Assembly: GCA_018817385.1 (NCBI GenBank)
Contig: JAHIUA010000023.1
Coordinates: 62,001-126,000, forward strand
DNA from: Pseudomonadota bacterium
GTDB taxonomy: Bacteria > Desulfobacterota > Desulfobulbia > Desulfobulbales > Desulfocapsaceae
Reading direction: 5' to 3'
Length of the DNA stretch: 64,000 nt
The notes beneath the pieces are model-generated. The model made no database searches, was not told the origin of the DNA, and saw only the letters and a list, made by a program, of their open reading frames with translations. Each line of letters starts with the position of its first letter. The stretch's first letter is position 1. This document shows, in pieces, positions 51,838 through 61,055 of the stretch. Position numbers and translations under genes: made by a program.

Positions 51838-51872
51838 GTACTTTTTCGTCCAATTGAGGTTCAAAGACCATC
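51838..51872 (+). repeat. 35-bp direct repeat, right copy
   Basis: AGTACTTTTTCGTCCAATTGAGGTTCAAAGACCAT, identical to 37253-37287. Confidence 0.95.
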
Positions 51873-52015
51873 TACTGTATATCGCCAGCTTGAATCACCT
51901 ATTTCAAGAGTAAAGATATCTCCCCTACATCTGGCCAAAATAAATGAAAATATATTTAACCCTGGAGGCAAGCAATCACTAGTTTGATATCTTTCATAAT
52001 ATTTCAGCGAGCTAA

Positions 52016-54220
52016 TTGACAATCATGGCACCAAACGAAAAAGTGGTACGCTGCCAAAAAGTTTATGAGGATCATTATACAAAATTATTGCAAAATGGTT
52101 ATTCTGAAACAGCGGCTGTAGAAGCCTGTGCCCACAACTATCTTGATGGAAAACCCTCTACCAAAGGACTAACTCCCCTCGACCGCTCTCTCGCATTTTG
52201 GAATTGTAATTTTTGGCAGACTATCCCCGTGAATTGTTATCATTTAAATGAAGTAGCTTTTGCACTTAGCCGTGCTATCCATTCTGGTTTACCAGAATTT
52301 ACAGCCCTTGAACGAATAATCCAACTCTCTCCAGAACTACTGAAACGTAGTATACGCTATTCACAGGTATTTCTTCGGCCTGAATCACCTCTATGGCTAG
52401 CGATTTTCGGGCTCTCCACGAACTCTTCAAAAGACTTTAATACTTTTTTAAAAGTCTGTGATCGTCTTCGCGAAATACTCAAAGCACATGATGAAACAAT
52501 TGAAAAGCTGAAAGCACAACTTGCCGAATTGACAGTTTTCGAATTCCTCTTGTATGGAAGTCTTTTTGCTTTTCAAAACCTCGTTCCTGAAAAATTCAAT
52601 GATACCGAAACAGATACGGAAAAGTTTGAAAAAATGCAGGAAAATTCTGACATATTGAATCAACTTCTTGTGTGGAAGCTTAAAACACGTCCTGAAAACG
52701 ATTTTCGATTGAATGAGCGTTTTCTTGCTAACTCTCTGAAACGTCATCTAATTCCTCTTGTTCTTCCAACAGAGAGAACGCCAGTGTTATGCACACATAA
52801 TCTTGATGTGTTCACTGCCTTGACTAAAGCGATAGCTGATCGCAATAATTATTGGAATCGAACAATCATGCAATTCTGCTTCGATGACGACTATCTTTAT
52901 AAGTTTGACGACGATCATCTCACCATCTATCCTTTTGAAATTCCTAAAGAGTCTGACTGGGATCGAAATGGCAGAAAGCTTAACATCCTCCATAAATATT
53001 GGTTAAACAGGGCTCTCATCGAATATGCCATCGCTGAGCTCGACGATACACCTTTTGGTAATCCAGAGAATGATGCTGGAAACCGTGAGGCATACATAAA
53101 AGCGACCCAAGGTCTCTTACAGCTTAATGAAATATATGGATTAGATGATAAGGTTAAGATAGCAAATGGAACACAGGTCAGCCTATTTAAAGCTCTGCAT
53201 TCGCTTGAACTTATGACTGCTTTTTTTAAAGCCTACTATATTGCTCCTTTCAAAGATTATTACCAAACTTCTGGCAACTGGCTCAGTTCTCTTGGGCAAC
53301 TTTTAATTGAAGGGATTACAGACGGCGAGAATCGTTTCCCACTGACTTGGGCAGAGCCGGCCGAAAAGGCACAACGTATCAAATCATGGACTGTTTCTGA
53401 TTTCCACCCACAGGGCGACATTAAAGCAGCGGAAGCTATTCTTTCTTTCTGGACTAACGACCTTCACACACTTGCAACCAGCTTAAAAAAACAACCGAAC
53501 ATGCCTGTACCAGAATTCCACGAACGGCCGATCTTGCAACTGGGTAGTTACGGATTCCAACTGCCATGGTTAATGGCTACACAGAATAATTCAACTGCTG
53601 CTGTAAACAATTTACGTCGGGTTGGCTGTCGCCGTGGTGATCGAAAAAATGAAACACACCGCATTGAACAGCGATTAGGGGAACTATTCGAAAGTAAAGG
53701 ATTTTCCGTGGTTAAAGGCTATCAACCGACGAAATCACTCACTGATGATCCCGGAGAGATTGATCTGGTTTGTTTTTTGGATGGGCATTTATTTATTCTT
53801 GAAATTAAATCAACGTACATCAGGAAGACTGTGCAAGACGCCTGGCTTCATTACACTACGACATTGCGCAAAGCAGCACAACAACTCAGCCGTAAGCACG
53901 AGGCAGTCTTGTCAGCATTAGAGGATGATGGAGATTTTCGAGCCAACCTGCAAATTTCTGATCAGATAAAGGACATGGTAATTCATACTTGGATTGTTGA
54001 CACATCGATTGAATATGATCAGACTATTATTGATGGATTTCTTAAGATCTCATTGGAAGGATTAACTGTGATTTTAAGGAATGAACGATACTTGTTGAGA
54101 GGGCTTTTGCACGAAAATGAGCATCTTCCCAAAGATGATTTGTTTCAGGAAGGCTTTTCAGCAAAACATTTTGCAGAAATTGTCGAGGAGGGGAAACTTT
54201 GGTCTGTTTTGGATGAATAG
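52016..54220 (+). CDS. 734-aa protein of unknown function with C-terminal PD-(D/E)XK-like nuclease motif
   Basis: RIEQRLGELFESKGFSVVKGY...DDPGEIDLVCFLDGHLFILEIKST (D...E-x-K); about 560-aa N-terminal region not recognised. Confidence 0.75.
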   Translation: MTIMAPNEKVVRCQKVYEDHYTKLLQNGYSETAAVEACAHNYLDGKPSTKGLTPLDRSLAFWNCNFWQTIPVNCYHLNEVAFALSRAIHSGLPEFTALERIIQLSPELLKRSIRYSQVFLRPESPLWLAIFGLSTNSSKDFNTFLKVCDRLREILKAHDETIEKLKAQLAELTVFEFLLYGSLFAFQNLVPEKFNDTETDTEKFEKMQENSDILNQLLVWKLKTRPENDFRLNERFLANSLKRHLIPLVLPTERTPVLCTHNLDVFTALTKAIADRNNYWNRTIMQFCFDDDYLYKFDDDHLTIYPFEIPKESDWDRNGRKLNILHKYWLNRALIEYAIAELDDTPFGNPENDAGNREAYIKATQGLLQLNEIYGLDDKVKIANGTQVSLFKALHSLELMTAFFKAYYIAPFKDYYQTSGNWLSSLGQLLIEGITDGENRFPLTWAEPAEKAQRIKSWTVSDFHPQGDIKAAEAILSFWTNDLHTLATSLKKQPNMPVPEFHERPILQLGSYGFQLPWLMATQNNSTAAVNNLRRVGCRRGDRKNETHRIEQRLGELFESKGFSVVKGYQPTKSLTDDPGEIDLVCFLDGHLFILEIKSTYIRKTVQDAWLHYTTTLRKAAQQLSRKHEAVLSALEDDGDFRANLQISDQIKDMVIHTWIVDTSIEYDQTIIDGFLKISLEGLTVILRNERYLLRGLLHENEHLPKDDLFQEGFSAKHFAEIVEEGKLWSVLDE

Positions 54221-54450
54221 ACTTAACAGTACAGAACTCTAAAGCATTGTAGTCAACATATCTTAGTAATGCCCTGGAGATGGAAGTAGAAAGATATCAG
54301 TTGATGTGTAGGAAACTGAAAATAATTATTTCGTCTGGTTGCTTTTCTCCACTATTAGCAACTTCCTAGCCATTTCAGAACACCTCTCTTGCAAATGAAG
54401 CGATTAAGCACTATAATCAAATCAAATATTGAAGTGATTAGGGGGCGTAA

Positions 54451-55569
54451 ATGACTCATTATATCTGGCAGAAAAAAAAATGGCCAAATTTCAACTGGGA
54501 CAACAATGCTATAATTGACGTGTTGAGTCAGTGCAATTTTAAGCGTGGTCAACTGATGGGCAGAGTCAATGCCCTTGGGATGGAGCATAGTCTTGAAGCT
54601 CAAGCGGAGTTGTTGGCAGCCGAAGTTTTAGAGACATCCGCCATCGAAGGGAAAAATTTGGATCCTGAGTCAGTACGTTCTTCAGTGGCCAGGCGACTTG
54701 GCTTGCCAGATGTGGGATTGTTGCCACAGGATCGCTATACTGAAGGGGTGATCGATGTTTTGCTTGATGCCACTACAAATTTTGCAAAACCTTTGACCCT
54801 TGAACGACTCCATGGCTGGCAGGCAGCTCTTTTTCCAACGGGATTCTCTGGAATGCACCGCATTCTTGTCGGAGAGTTCCGAGGCGATTCTCCAATGCAA
54901 GTAATTTCCGGGCCAATAGGTCGGGAAAAAGTTCATTACGAAGCCCCTCCGGGTGCTGATGTCCCAAAGCAGGTTGAACAATTTCTGATATGGTGGTTTG
55001 AAAGCCAGGGTACAATGGACGGGATTATCAGAGCGGCTATAGCGGGATTCTGGTTTGTCACGATTCACCCTTATGAGGATGGTAATGGTCGTCTCGCTCG
55101 GGCAATTACAGATATGGCTTTGGCGCAGGATGAAAAACTCGCAGTCAGGTATTACAGTTTTTCAGCTCAAATCATAGAAGAGCGAAAAGAATATTATGAA
55201 GTGCTCGAAAAATGCCAAAAAGGAGATCTCAACATCACTGCCTGGCTAGTCTGGTTTCTTGATTGTTTCGCACGAGCCATTACCAGGTCCGACAAACTGA
55301 TTAGCACAGTCTTACAAAAGGCGCGTTTTTGGGAGATTCACAGTCAGACAGAAATAAGCGCACGCCAACGCAAGGTTATTAACCGCTTATTAGATGCTGG
55401 GCAAGGTGGATTTGAAGGAGGGCTGACCACTCGAAAATATGCTGGCATGACCAAAATCAGTAAGGCGACAGGCTACCGGGAAATCACAGATCTGCTAAAT
55501 AAAAAAGTGCTCACTCAGAACCCTGGAAAAGGGCGGAGTGTTAGTTATGATCTAACTTGGCCAGAGTGA
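54451..55569 (+). CDS. Fic-family protein
   Basis: HPYEDGNGRLARAITD Fic motif; ETSAIEGKNLDPESVRSSVARRLG. Confidence 0.92.
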   Translation: MTHYIWQKKKWPNFNWDNNAIIDVLSQCNFKRGQLMGRVNALGMEHSLEAQAELLAAEVLETSAIEGKNLDPESVRSSVARRLGLPDVGLLPQDRYTEGVIDVLLDATTNFAKPLTLERLHGWQAALFPTGFSGMHRILVGEFRGDSPMQVISGPIGREKVHYEAPPGADVPKQVEQFLIWWFESQGTMDGIIRAAIAGFWFVTIHPYEDGNGRLARAITDMALAQDEKLAVRYYSFSAQIIEERKEYYEVLEKCQKGDLNITAWLVWFLDCFARAITRSDKLISTVLQKARFWEIHSQTEISARQRKVINRLLDAGQGGFEGGLTTRKYAGMTKISKATGYREITDLLNKKVLTQNPGKGRSVSYDLTWPE

Positions 55570-55572
55570 CTA

Positions 55573-55619
55573 ACAACAATATGTTTCACAAACATTATGT
55601 TTGTGAAACATATTGTTGT
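55573..55619. repeat. 47-bp perfect palindrome (23-bp arms, 1-nt centre) containing two 15-bp palindromes
   Basis: ACAACAATATGTTTCACAAACAT-T-ATGTTTGTGAAACATATTGTTGT; inner ATGTTT-CAC-AAACAT (55581-55595) and ATGTTT-GTG-AAACAT (55597-55611). Confidence 0.95.
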
Positions 55620-55638
55620 CGTTGCAGGAGTAGTCCTT

Positions 55639-55935
55639 TTATATGCTCATCTCCAGATATGGCCGTATAATTCTTTCGACCCTGCATACTTTTGCATATC
55701 TCAAAATTTTATCAATTTTAAATGCTTTTCTGGTTTTGTAGAGTTTGATTGCCTCAAGAACAACATCCATCCCAATTTTATTTCGGAATTTAAAGCAATC
55801 GGCCAGCGTTTTCTCAGGATTAAAAATTTTAACAGAAACATTATCAATTTGATGTATGGTAACACCGGCCTGTTGTGCCTCCTTTGAAAATCTATGTACT
55901 GAAATTGGTGGATAATCTATCCTTGGCGTATTCGA
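55639..55935 (-). pseudogene. AbiEi-like type IV antitoxin, C-terminal remnant
   Basis: Minus frame ...NTPRIDYPPISVHRFSKEAQQAGVTIHQIDNVSVKIFNPEKTLADCFKFRNKIGMDVVLEAIKLYKTRKAFKIDKILRYAKVCRVERIIRPYLEMSI*; stop upstream, no start or N-terminus. Confidence 0.75.
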
Positions 55936-56000
55936 TCCTTATCCATAATGCGTTTTGATACAAGCTTTTTTAGGACAGAAATACCACAATCAAGAAGGAA

Positions 56001-57161
56001 TCAAAGCACCTCGCCTTCAAGTTCTCTAATTTCCAGTTCTTTTCCTTCGGAAATGATAACAGTGATTTTCTTGCTGGCTCCCACTTCAATCACCGGCGTG
56101 GCTTGTTTCGCCAAGCTCAGATAGAAATCATGCAGACTTCGTGCTCCTTCAGATAGTCCGCCACCAAGTGAATATTTTGCAATTTGGCCGGAGTCCACGG
56201 AAGTAGTAGTACCGAGTGGAGATACAGACTGTGTGGTGGAGGTAGACTTTAACATATCGCCCATTCCGCCGAAGAATCCGGCCACTATTGTTCTGGCTGT
56301 TGCTGCGCCCATTCTGGAAACTACTCGTCCCGATAAGCCGACTTTGCTATCTGAATCAGTAACAAATCCCTTTATCTGAGTATCGATGATGGCCTTTCCT
56401 TCATTACTTAGGCACGATAAGGAAACCAGCCGCACATCAGCTCTTTCTTTGTCCAGCCTGCCCACAGCCTCAGCTATGACAAAACAGCCTTTCAGGTTAG
56501 CCTTGATATCATTGGGTAATACTGCCGGAGTTTGAATTCTTAGCAGGAGAGGTTCTGGATTGCTACTGCCTTTCCCGGATGTAGAAGCGTCGAAACCGGT
56601 GAGAAGCTTTGCCTCCATAAATGAAGGAGGTAAATACACTGTCCGTCCTTTTTTTTTAGGATCTCCACCTTCAATTGACAGTGCCGGATTGGATAATACG
56701 CTGATTTCGCCGATTATCTGTTTTTCTTTGGGAGGCAACGATGGAATTTGTCGGATATCTTCTATGGGTTTAGGCCATTGATTTTCTGCTGGCAGTGGAG
56801 GCGATACTGGCTTGTTTACCACTTCGTCTGCAGTTGGTATTTCTGGAAACGCTTTTTCATCTTCTGTTTGAGTCTGTAGATGGAGCGATGTTTTATTTTG
56901 TTGATCTTCCAGCTTGTTCAATTTCTCTGCCAGCTGTTCCAATTGACGTCTTTGCTCACGGAGCATCGTTTTCTGGATAAGGTCTGGTTCAAGCTGTATC
57001 TCACGGGTTTTTTTGATGGTAGAAAAGAAACTTTTAGCTCTATCAGAACGAAGATTGTGACCAGTCAGTGTAACAGCGAGAAGCGTGGCACCGACCAATG
57101 ACCAGATTACGATTTTTTTCTGCTTCGGGTCAAGGTTGTTAAATCTTTCCTTGAGACTCAT
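56001..57161 (-). CDS. traB: F-type T4SS protein TraB
   Basis: VirB10/TraB-like: VYLPPSFMEAKLLTGFDASTSGKGSSNPEPLLLRIQTPAVLPND..., N-terminal TM and coiled coil. Confidence 0.92.
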   Translation of the reverse strand: MSLKERFNNLDPKQKKIVIWSLVGATLLAVTLTGHNLRSDRAKSFFSTIKKTREIQLEPDLIQKTMLREQRRQLEQLAEKLNKLEDQQNKTSLHLQTQTEDEKAFPEIPTADEVVNKPVSPPLPAENQWPKPIEDIRQIPSLPPKEKQIIGEISVLSNPALSIEGGDPKKKGRTVYLPPSFMEAKLLTGFDASTSGKGSSNPEPLLLRIQTPAVLPNDIKANLKGCFVIAEAVGRLDKERADVRLVSLSCLSNEGKAIIDTQIKGFVTDSDSKVGLSGRVVSRMGAATARTIVAGFFGGMGDMLKSTSTTQSVSPLGTTTSVDSGQIAKYSLGGGLSEGARSLHDFYLSLAKQATPVIEVGASKKITVIISEGKELEIRELEGEVL

Positions 57162-57892
57162 CGAACCAGCTCCTTCTTCTCCACGATAAAAACGGTGCTT
57201 GTCTCACCTGGATCTAAGGTGTGATCATTTACAGCGACTGCAAGGAGGGAACCGCTTATAAGTGGAGAAACAAACAGCTTCTCATCTACGTAATTCTGTC
57301 CTGTTCCCAGGGCTGTGATAAGAAATTTTTTCAGGCGCAGCCCAACTCCATCCACATCTACAGATTGGATCAATGTCGTTTTGATACGTGGGCAAAGATC
57401 TATTGGTTCGCTGGAATCGATAACCCGATAGCTTGAAGGATAGTTATCGTTATATGCCTCTCTAATTACCTGTAGTGCCTGTTTCTCAAGGGGCATGTTT
57501 TTGTAATGGGCAATATTTTGTTTGAAAGATTTTTGCTGAGGAGATGCCAGACGAATGGTGGCTGATGGAATATCCCTGGGAGTGACGATTAAGGTATAAA
57601 CGGCTCCGTTACAGACAACAAATAGTTCGCTATCCTGGGCGGCGTAGCTATATTCGCCACCAGCATCTTCAATCTTGAATTTGATAAAGGCGTTATTGCC
57701 AGAGAAATGACCTGTCATCCCTTTTTCTTGTGAGAAAATTAGATCACTCATTGGTCCTAGGCAGACAATCCGGTTGATATCATGGTTGGATAGTTCAACA
57801 ACTGTCGGAATTTCTGCAGTTATCATATTGTCGGCTAAAACATTTGTGGCAAATAACAAAGCAGAAGCAGTGAACAACAATCTGAGTTTCAT
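57158..57892 (-). CDS. traK: F-type T4SS protein TraK
   Basis: Signal peptide, VVELSNHDINRIVCLGP...SELFVVCNGAVYTLIVTPRDIP; operon position. Confidence 0.88.
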   Translation of the reverse strand: MKLRLLFTASALLFATNVLADNMITAEIPTVVELSNHDINRIVCLGPMSDLIFSQEKGMTGHFSGNNAFIKFKIEDAGGEYSYAAQDSELFVVCNGAVYTLIVTPRDIPSATIRLASPQQKSFKQNIAHYKNMPLEKQALQVIREAYNDNYPSSYRVIDSSEPIDLCPRIKTTLIQSVDVDGVGLRLKKFLITALGTGQNYVDEKLFVSPLISGSLLAVAVNDHTLDPGETSTVFIVEKKELVR

Positions 57893-58473
57893 TCTTTCTC
57901 TTCTCCTTTGGCCTCTGATAGTTCGGCATATTTTTCTTTAAAAGATAGGGCGTAGAATCTGCCATCATCTAACCTGTATCGGATTATGTATGTCTTGCTA
58001 GTGTTATCAAGTGGTGTGTTTCCGGCAAACTGTTTCAAGTTGCCAAAAATCTCGATGAAATTATCTCCGATTTTTATTTTTTCCAGATAATAGACAGAGC
58101 TGACCTGGGATTCCTCAACCCGGCTGGCCAAAGAGTACCAAAGCTTGGACGCATCTGGGTATGATTCAGGAGCAAAGTAGGAAAGAAGTTCTTCAAACTG
58201 CGCTCTGGCCGTTGGAGGTGAATAACTGGTGGCCAATGTGGCAATCCTTCTGCTGATATCCCTCAAGTATTTATCCGTTGGTTTGCCCTGTACAAATTCC
58301 ACTGTGCCTGTCATTTTGGGTGGGATCAACACAACACGCTGGTATTTTACAGCCCGGTAAACCATGAATGAATTAAAGGAGACCGCAAGAGACAGCACCA
58401 CTATCACGAATTTGAGCAGCCTGTTTTCCACAAAGAGATTGCTGGTTTTCTGTATAAATACTTCAGTTTTCAC
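57889..58473 (-). CDS. traE: F-type T4SS protein TraE
   Basis: KFVIVVLSLAVSFNSFMVYRAVKYQRVVLIPPKMTGTVEF. Confidence 0.9.
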   Translation of the reverse strand: MKTEVFIQKTSNLFVENRLLKFVIVVLSLAVSFNSFMVYRAVKYQRVVLIPPKMTGTVEFVQGKPTDKYLRDISRRIATLATSYSPPTARAQFEELLSYFAPESYPDASKLWYSLASRVEESQVSSVYYLEKIKIGDNFIEIFGNLKQFAGNTPLDNTSKTYIIRYRLDDGRFYALSFKEKYAELSEAKGEEKE

Positions 58474-58751
58474 TCGTGGAACTCCCGTTGGAAATAATCA
58501 GGGTAATTTTTCATTTGTATAAACCCAAGCATGTAAAGACCATGTTTCAAAAAGCCACGAGGTTTTTTCCTTTTGGTTCGTGTGTAAAAATATTGGATGG
58601 CCAGGAAGGCAATCCACATAACTTTTCCGTAAATAAGGGCAAGAGTCAGAGTAAAGAGAAAAATGATTAGCTCATCCACTTCAAACCAGAGTACCTGAAA
58701 GGGTTTTGATAAGTATTGAGGGAATTGTTTTATAAAAGAATCTTCAGCCAT
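58470..58751 (-). CDS. traL: F-type T4SS protein TraL
   Basis: FPQYLSKPFQVLWFEVDELIIFLFTLTLALIYG...PRGFLKHGLYMLGFI. Confidence 0.92.
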   Translation of the reverse strand: MAEDSFIKQFPQYLSKPFQVLWFEVDELIIFLFTLTLALIYGKVMWIAFLAIQYFYTRTKRKKPRGFLKHGLYMLGFIQMKNYPDYFQREFHE

Positions 58752-58775
58752 TTGCCCTTTCCAGCAGGTAAAAAG

Positions 58776-59108
58776 TTAAATAATTGTTGCTCCAATGGTT
58801 TGAACTACAGCGTCAGCCTTTAAAAGAAATGCACCACCCAGCACTACACCGGCAGCTGGTAGAATCATCTGTCGAATAGCAAGAATGGCAGCAAAGACCA
58901 TACAGGCGACACCTGCCACAAATCCAATTGGCCCAAGTAGGATCTGATTTACACCGATATCATAAAGATCGTAGGCAAAGGATCCTGCAGCGGGGACAGT
59001 CATTGCCATTGCATTGCTTACCATTAAAAAATAGAATGCAACCAGTACTGTTATGGTTTGTAACTGTCGCGTTTTTGCCATACGATCTGTATAAAATTCA
59101 ATCTCCAT
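58776..59108 (-). CDS. traA: Pilin-like protein (TraA position)
   Basis: 110 aa, two hydrophobic segments, immediately upstream of traL. Confidence 0.7.
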   Translation of the reverse strand: MEIEFYTDRMAKTRQLQTITVLVAFYFLMVSNAMAMTVPAAGSFAYDLYDIGVNQILLGPIGFVAGVACMVFAAILAIRQMILPAAGVVLGGAFLLKADAVVQTIGATII

Positions 59109-59128
59109 AATGTTTTCTCCTGTTGTTT

Positions 59129-59656
59129 TTATTGTTGTGGAAGTTGCCTTAGCTCTATGATTTCGACTTCTACTCTTCTGTTTTTGTAGAATTCCTGTGG
59201 AGCACTGGTAATAGGATTTTGTGCCCCTTTTCCCTGGACTTTGATGGCTGAGTAGCCATGCCCTCGTAAAATTTTTGCAACTGTCTTCGCTCGTTTTTGA
59301 GACAGAGCCTGGTTGAGGTTATCCGTACCTAATTCACAGGTATGTCCGGTTATCATCAGAGGCGTATTGGGTAGAACTCCATTTTTTCTGATCTTTGCAA
59401 TGATCTCTTGTGCAGCTTCGGGTGATAAACTTGAACTTTCTTTCTGGAAATAGATCATGAGCATCTGGCAGCTCTCCGAAAGTTGTGTGATACTGGTTGA
59501 ACCTTCCGCAATAATGAAAGTCTCACTTTCCGCATTTTGTGTTATGGCCATATCAAAAGTAAAGTCCTGCTGTCTGATTTCCAATGCCATTGCTCCTGTG
59601 GTGAAGAATATACCGGTGGCAATGGCCTGAAATATGATTTGATTAATTCTGTTCAT
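59129..59656 (-). CDS. OmpA-family periplasmic protein
   Basis: IYFQKESSSLSPEAAQEIIAKIRKNG...MITGHTCELGTDNLNQALSQKRAKTVAKIL. Confidence 0.88.
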   Translation of the reverse strand: MNRINQIIFQAIATGIFFTTGAMALEIRQQDFTFDMAITQNAESETFIIAEGSTSITQLSESCQMLMIYFQKESSSLSPEAAQEIIAKIRKNGVLPNTPLMITGHTCELGTDNLNQALSQKRAKTVAKILRGHGYSAIKVQGKGAQNPITSAPQEFYKNRRVEVEIIELRQLPQQ

Positions 59657-59791
59657 CTCATCTTTCTTTTTCTCAAGCTGTGACCTTTAACCAGAATTTT
59701 CATGAGCTGTGGAAGGGGATGCTGGTCATTGTGTAAGTTCCAATAAATGATGTTTATTATTTATTTGTTTGTGCTCTGTAAGAGGGAGATT

Positions 59792-60211
59792 CTAGCCATT
59801 TGCTGGTTTGTTTTTCTTGCGGTGTCTTGCAACTTGAACCCGATTTCTGATTTTGTATAGCCGAGAAATATGTTGTTTCTTTAGAACAAAACAGAAGGTA
59901 ACTTGGATCTCTTCAACAAGTGTTTCCATGGGTAATGATTTGCCGGGTTCAAGATTTGAAAAACGACTGTAGGCGTATCGTTCCCATTTGGTGGGTATGG
60001 GTGCTGTTTTTAGAAAATTAAGTCGGGACTTCATAGAAAGACGGTTTAATTGAGCTCTTATTATTTCTCTGTTTCCCCAGATCTGTGAGAGGAATTGTAG
60101 AGCAACAATTTCGTCTGTGAGCAATGGATCTTCAATGAGATCAATTCGGTTCATATAACGAAGGATACGTTTTGGAATGGGGCTGGATTTGGCGTATTCA
60201 TCGATCTGCAT
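59792..60211 (-). CDS. Hypothetical protein
   Basis: 139-aa ORF in operon-like spacing with the sigma-like gene. Confidence 0.6.
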   Translation of the reverse strand: MQIDEYAKSSPIPKRILRYMNRIDLIEDPLLTDEIVALQFLSQIWGNREIIRAQLNRLSMKSRLNFLKTAPIPTKWERYAYSRFSNLEPGKSLPMETLVEEIQVTFCFVLKKQHISRLYKIRNRVQVARHRKKNKPANG

Positions 60212-60213
60212 GA

Positions 60214-60759
60214 TTACAATGAGGCCTCAGCTATTCTTTGCACGCTATTACTGACAAGCCTGCAGGCATGACGACGACTGACATTGAACTCTTTTGCGAT
60301 ATCTGGAGTGCTGACTGGTGTGGGTTGTTGCAACAGCCAAATGCATATTTCCTTTTGACGTTTACTCACAGCCTTCAAGGCTTGACAGATGTCTTTTTTT
60401 TTCGGTTCTCTAGTCGGGATCGTTTCTTCCGGCAGCGGAAGGAAATAATCTTCGAGACAGTGTACTGTTTGAAGGCCGGAAGCCATTTTTATGCAGTCCG
60501 TTCTGAAAATAACCCGGAAGAATTGTACAAATTTTTCCGGTGCATTTTTCTTCCTGATGATAATTTCAGTTTTGTAGGCTGCAAGTGTTGCTTCCTGATA
60601 AAGGTCTTCTTTATCACCAGCTATGTACATGTAATACGGAGATGCGATTTTCCTGATGAGGCTGTGATTTTCTGATACCCAAAGCATGATTTTATTCCAT
60701 GTGACTTCGGATGAAGAATCGTGGGTTAGAAATGCCTTTTTTCTGTCTGAATTTTGCAT
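60214..60759 (-). CDS. Sigma-70-like (ECF-type) factor
   Basis: Region 2-like LIRKIASPYYMYIAGDKEDLYQEATLAAYK; region 4-like ALKAVSKRQKEICIWLLQQPTPVSTPDIAKEFNVSRRHACRLVSNSVQRI. Confidence 0.65.
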   Translation of the reverse strand: MQNSDRKKAFLTHDSSSEVTWNKIMLWVSENHSLIRKIASPYYMYIAGDKEDLYQEATLAAYKTEIIIRKKNAPEKFVQFFRVIFRTDCIKMASGLQTVHCLEDYFLPLPEETIPTREPKKKDICQALKAVSKRQKEICIWLLQQPTPVSTPDIAKEFNVSRRHACRLVSNSVQRIAEASL

Positions 60760-60870
60760 TAGCTGATTTTTCTAAAAGATTAAATATAGATTAAAAGATG
60801 ATTAGCTGTTGTTCTCGATGTTCGCGCTCTCAATGGTAGTAGAGGGTAGGAGCGTTTTTTGGTTTCGCAA

Positions 60871-61046
60871 GTGTGCGTGCTATGCCCCTTTCGTGTGAGT
60901 GCTGTGCCCCCTTTGTTGTGACTGTTATGCCCCCAGGTGTGAGTGCAATGCCCCTTCGGTGTGACTGTTATGCCCCCCAGATGTGAGTGTGATGCCCCCG
61001 CTGTGTGACTGCTATGCCCCCCAGGTGTGAGTGTAATGCCCCCACA
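60871..61046 (+). repeat. Iteron array, 8 x 22 bp, candidate oriV
   Basis: Consensus GTGTGA(G/C)TGYNATGCCCCCNNN; eight units with exact 22-bp period, directly downstream of the trfA-like stop. Confidence 0.92.
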
Positions 61047-61055
61047 AGATGTTAA

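Noticed and set aside
51769-51987. 72-aa plus-strand ORF as a real gene
   Set aside because: Only the segment after the 35-bp repeat looks coding-like; the N-terminal part has no RBS or recognisable domain, so I treat it as a possible gene-end relic.
55597-55887. 96-aa plus-strand ORF
   Set aside because: Starts inside the palindrome and is antisense to the AbiEi-like remnant, which is the more convincing frame.
60871-61046. Possible CRISPR-like array
   Set aside because: Units are contiguous 22-bp repeats without unique spacers, next to a TrfA-like gene; iterons fit better.
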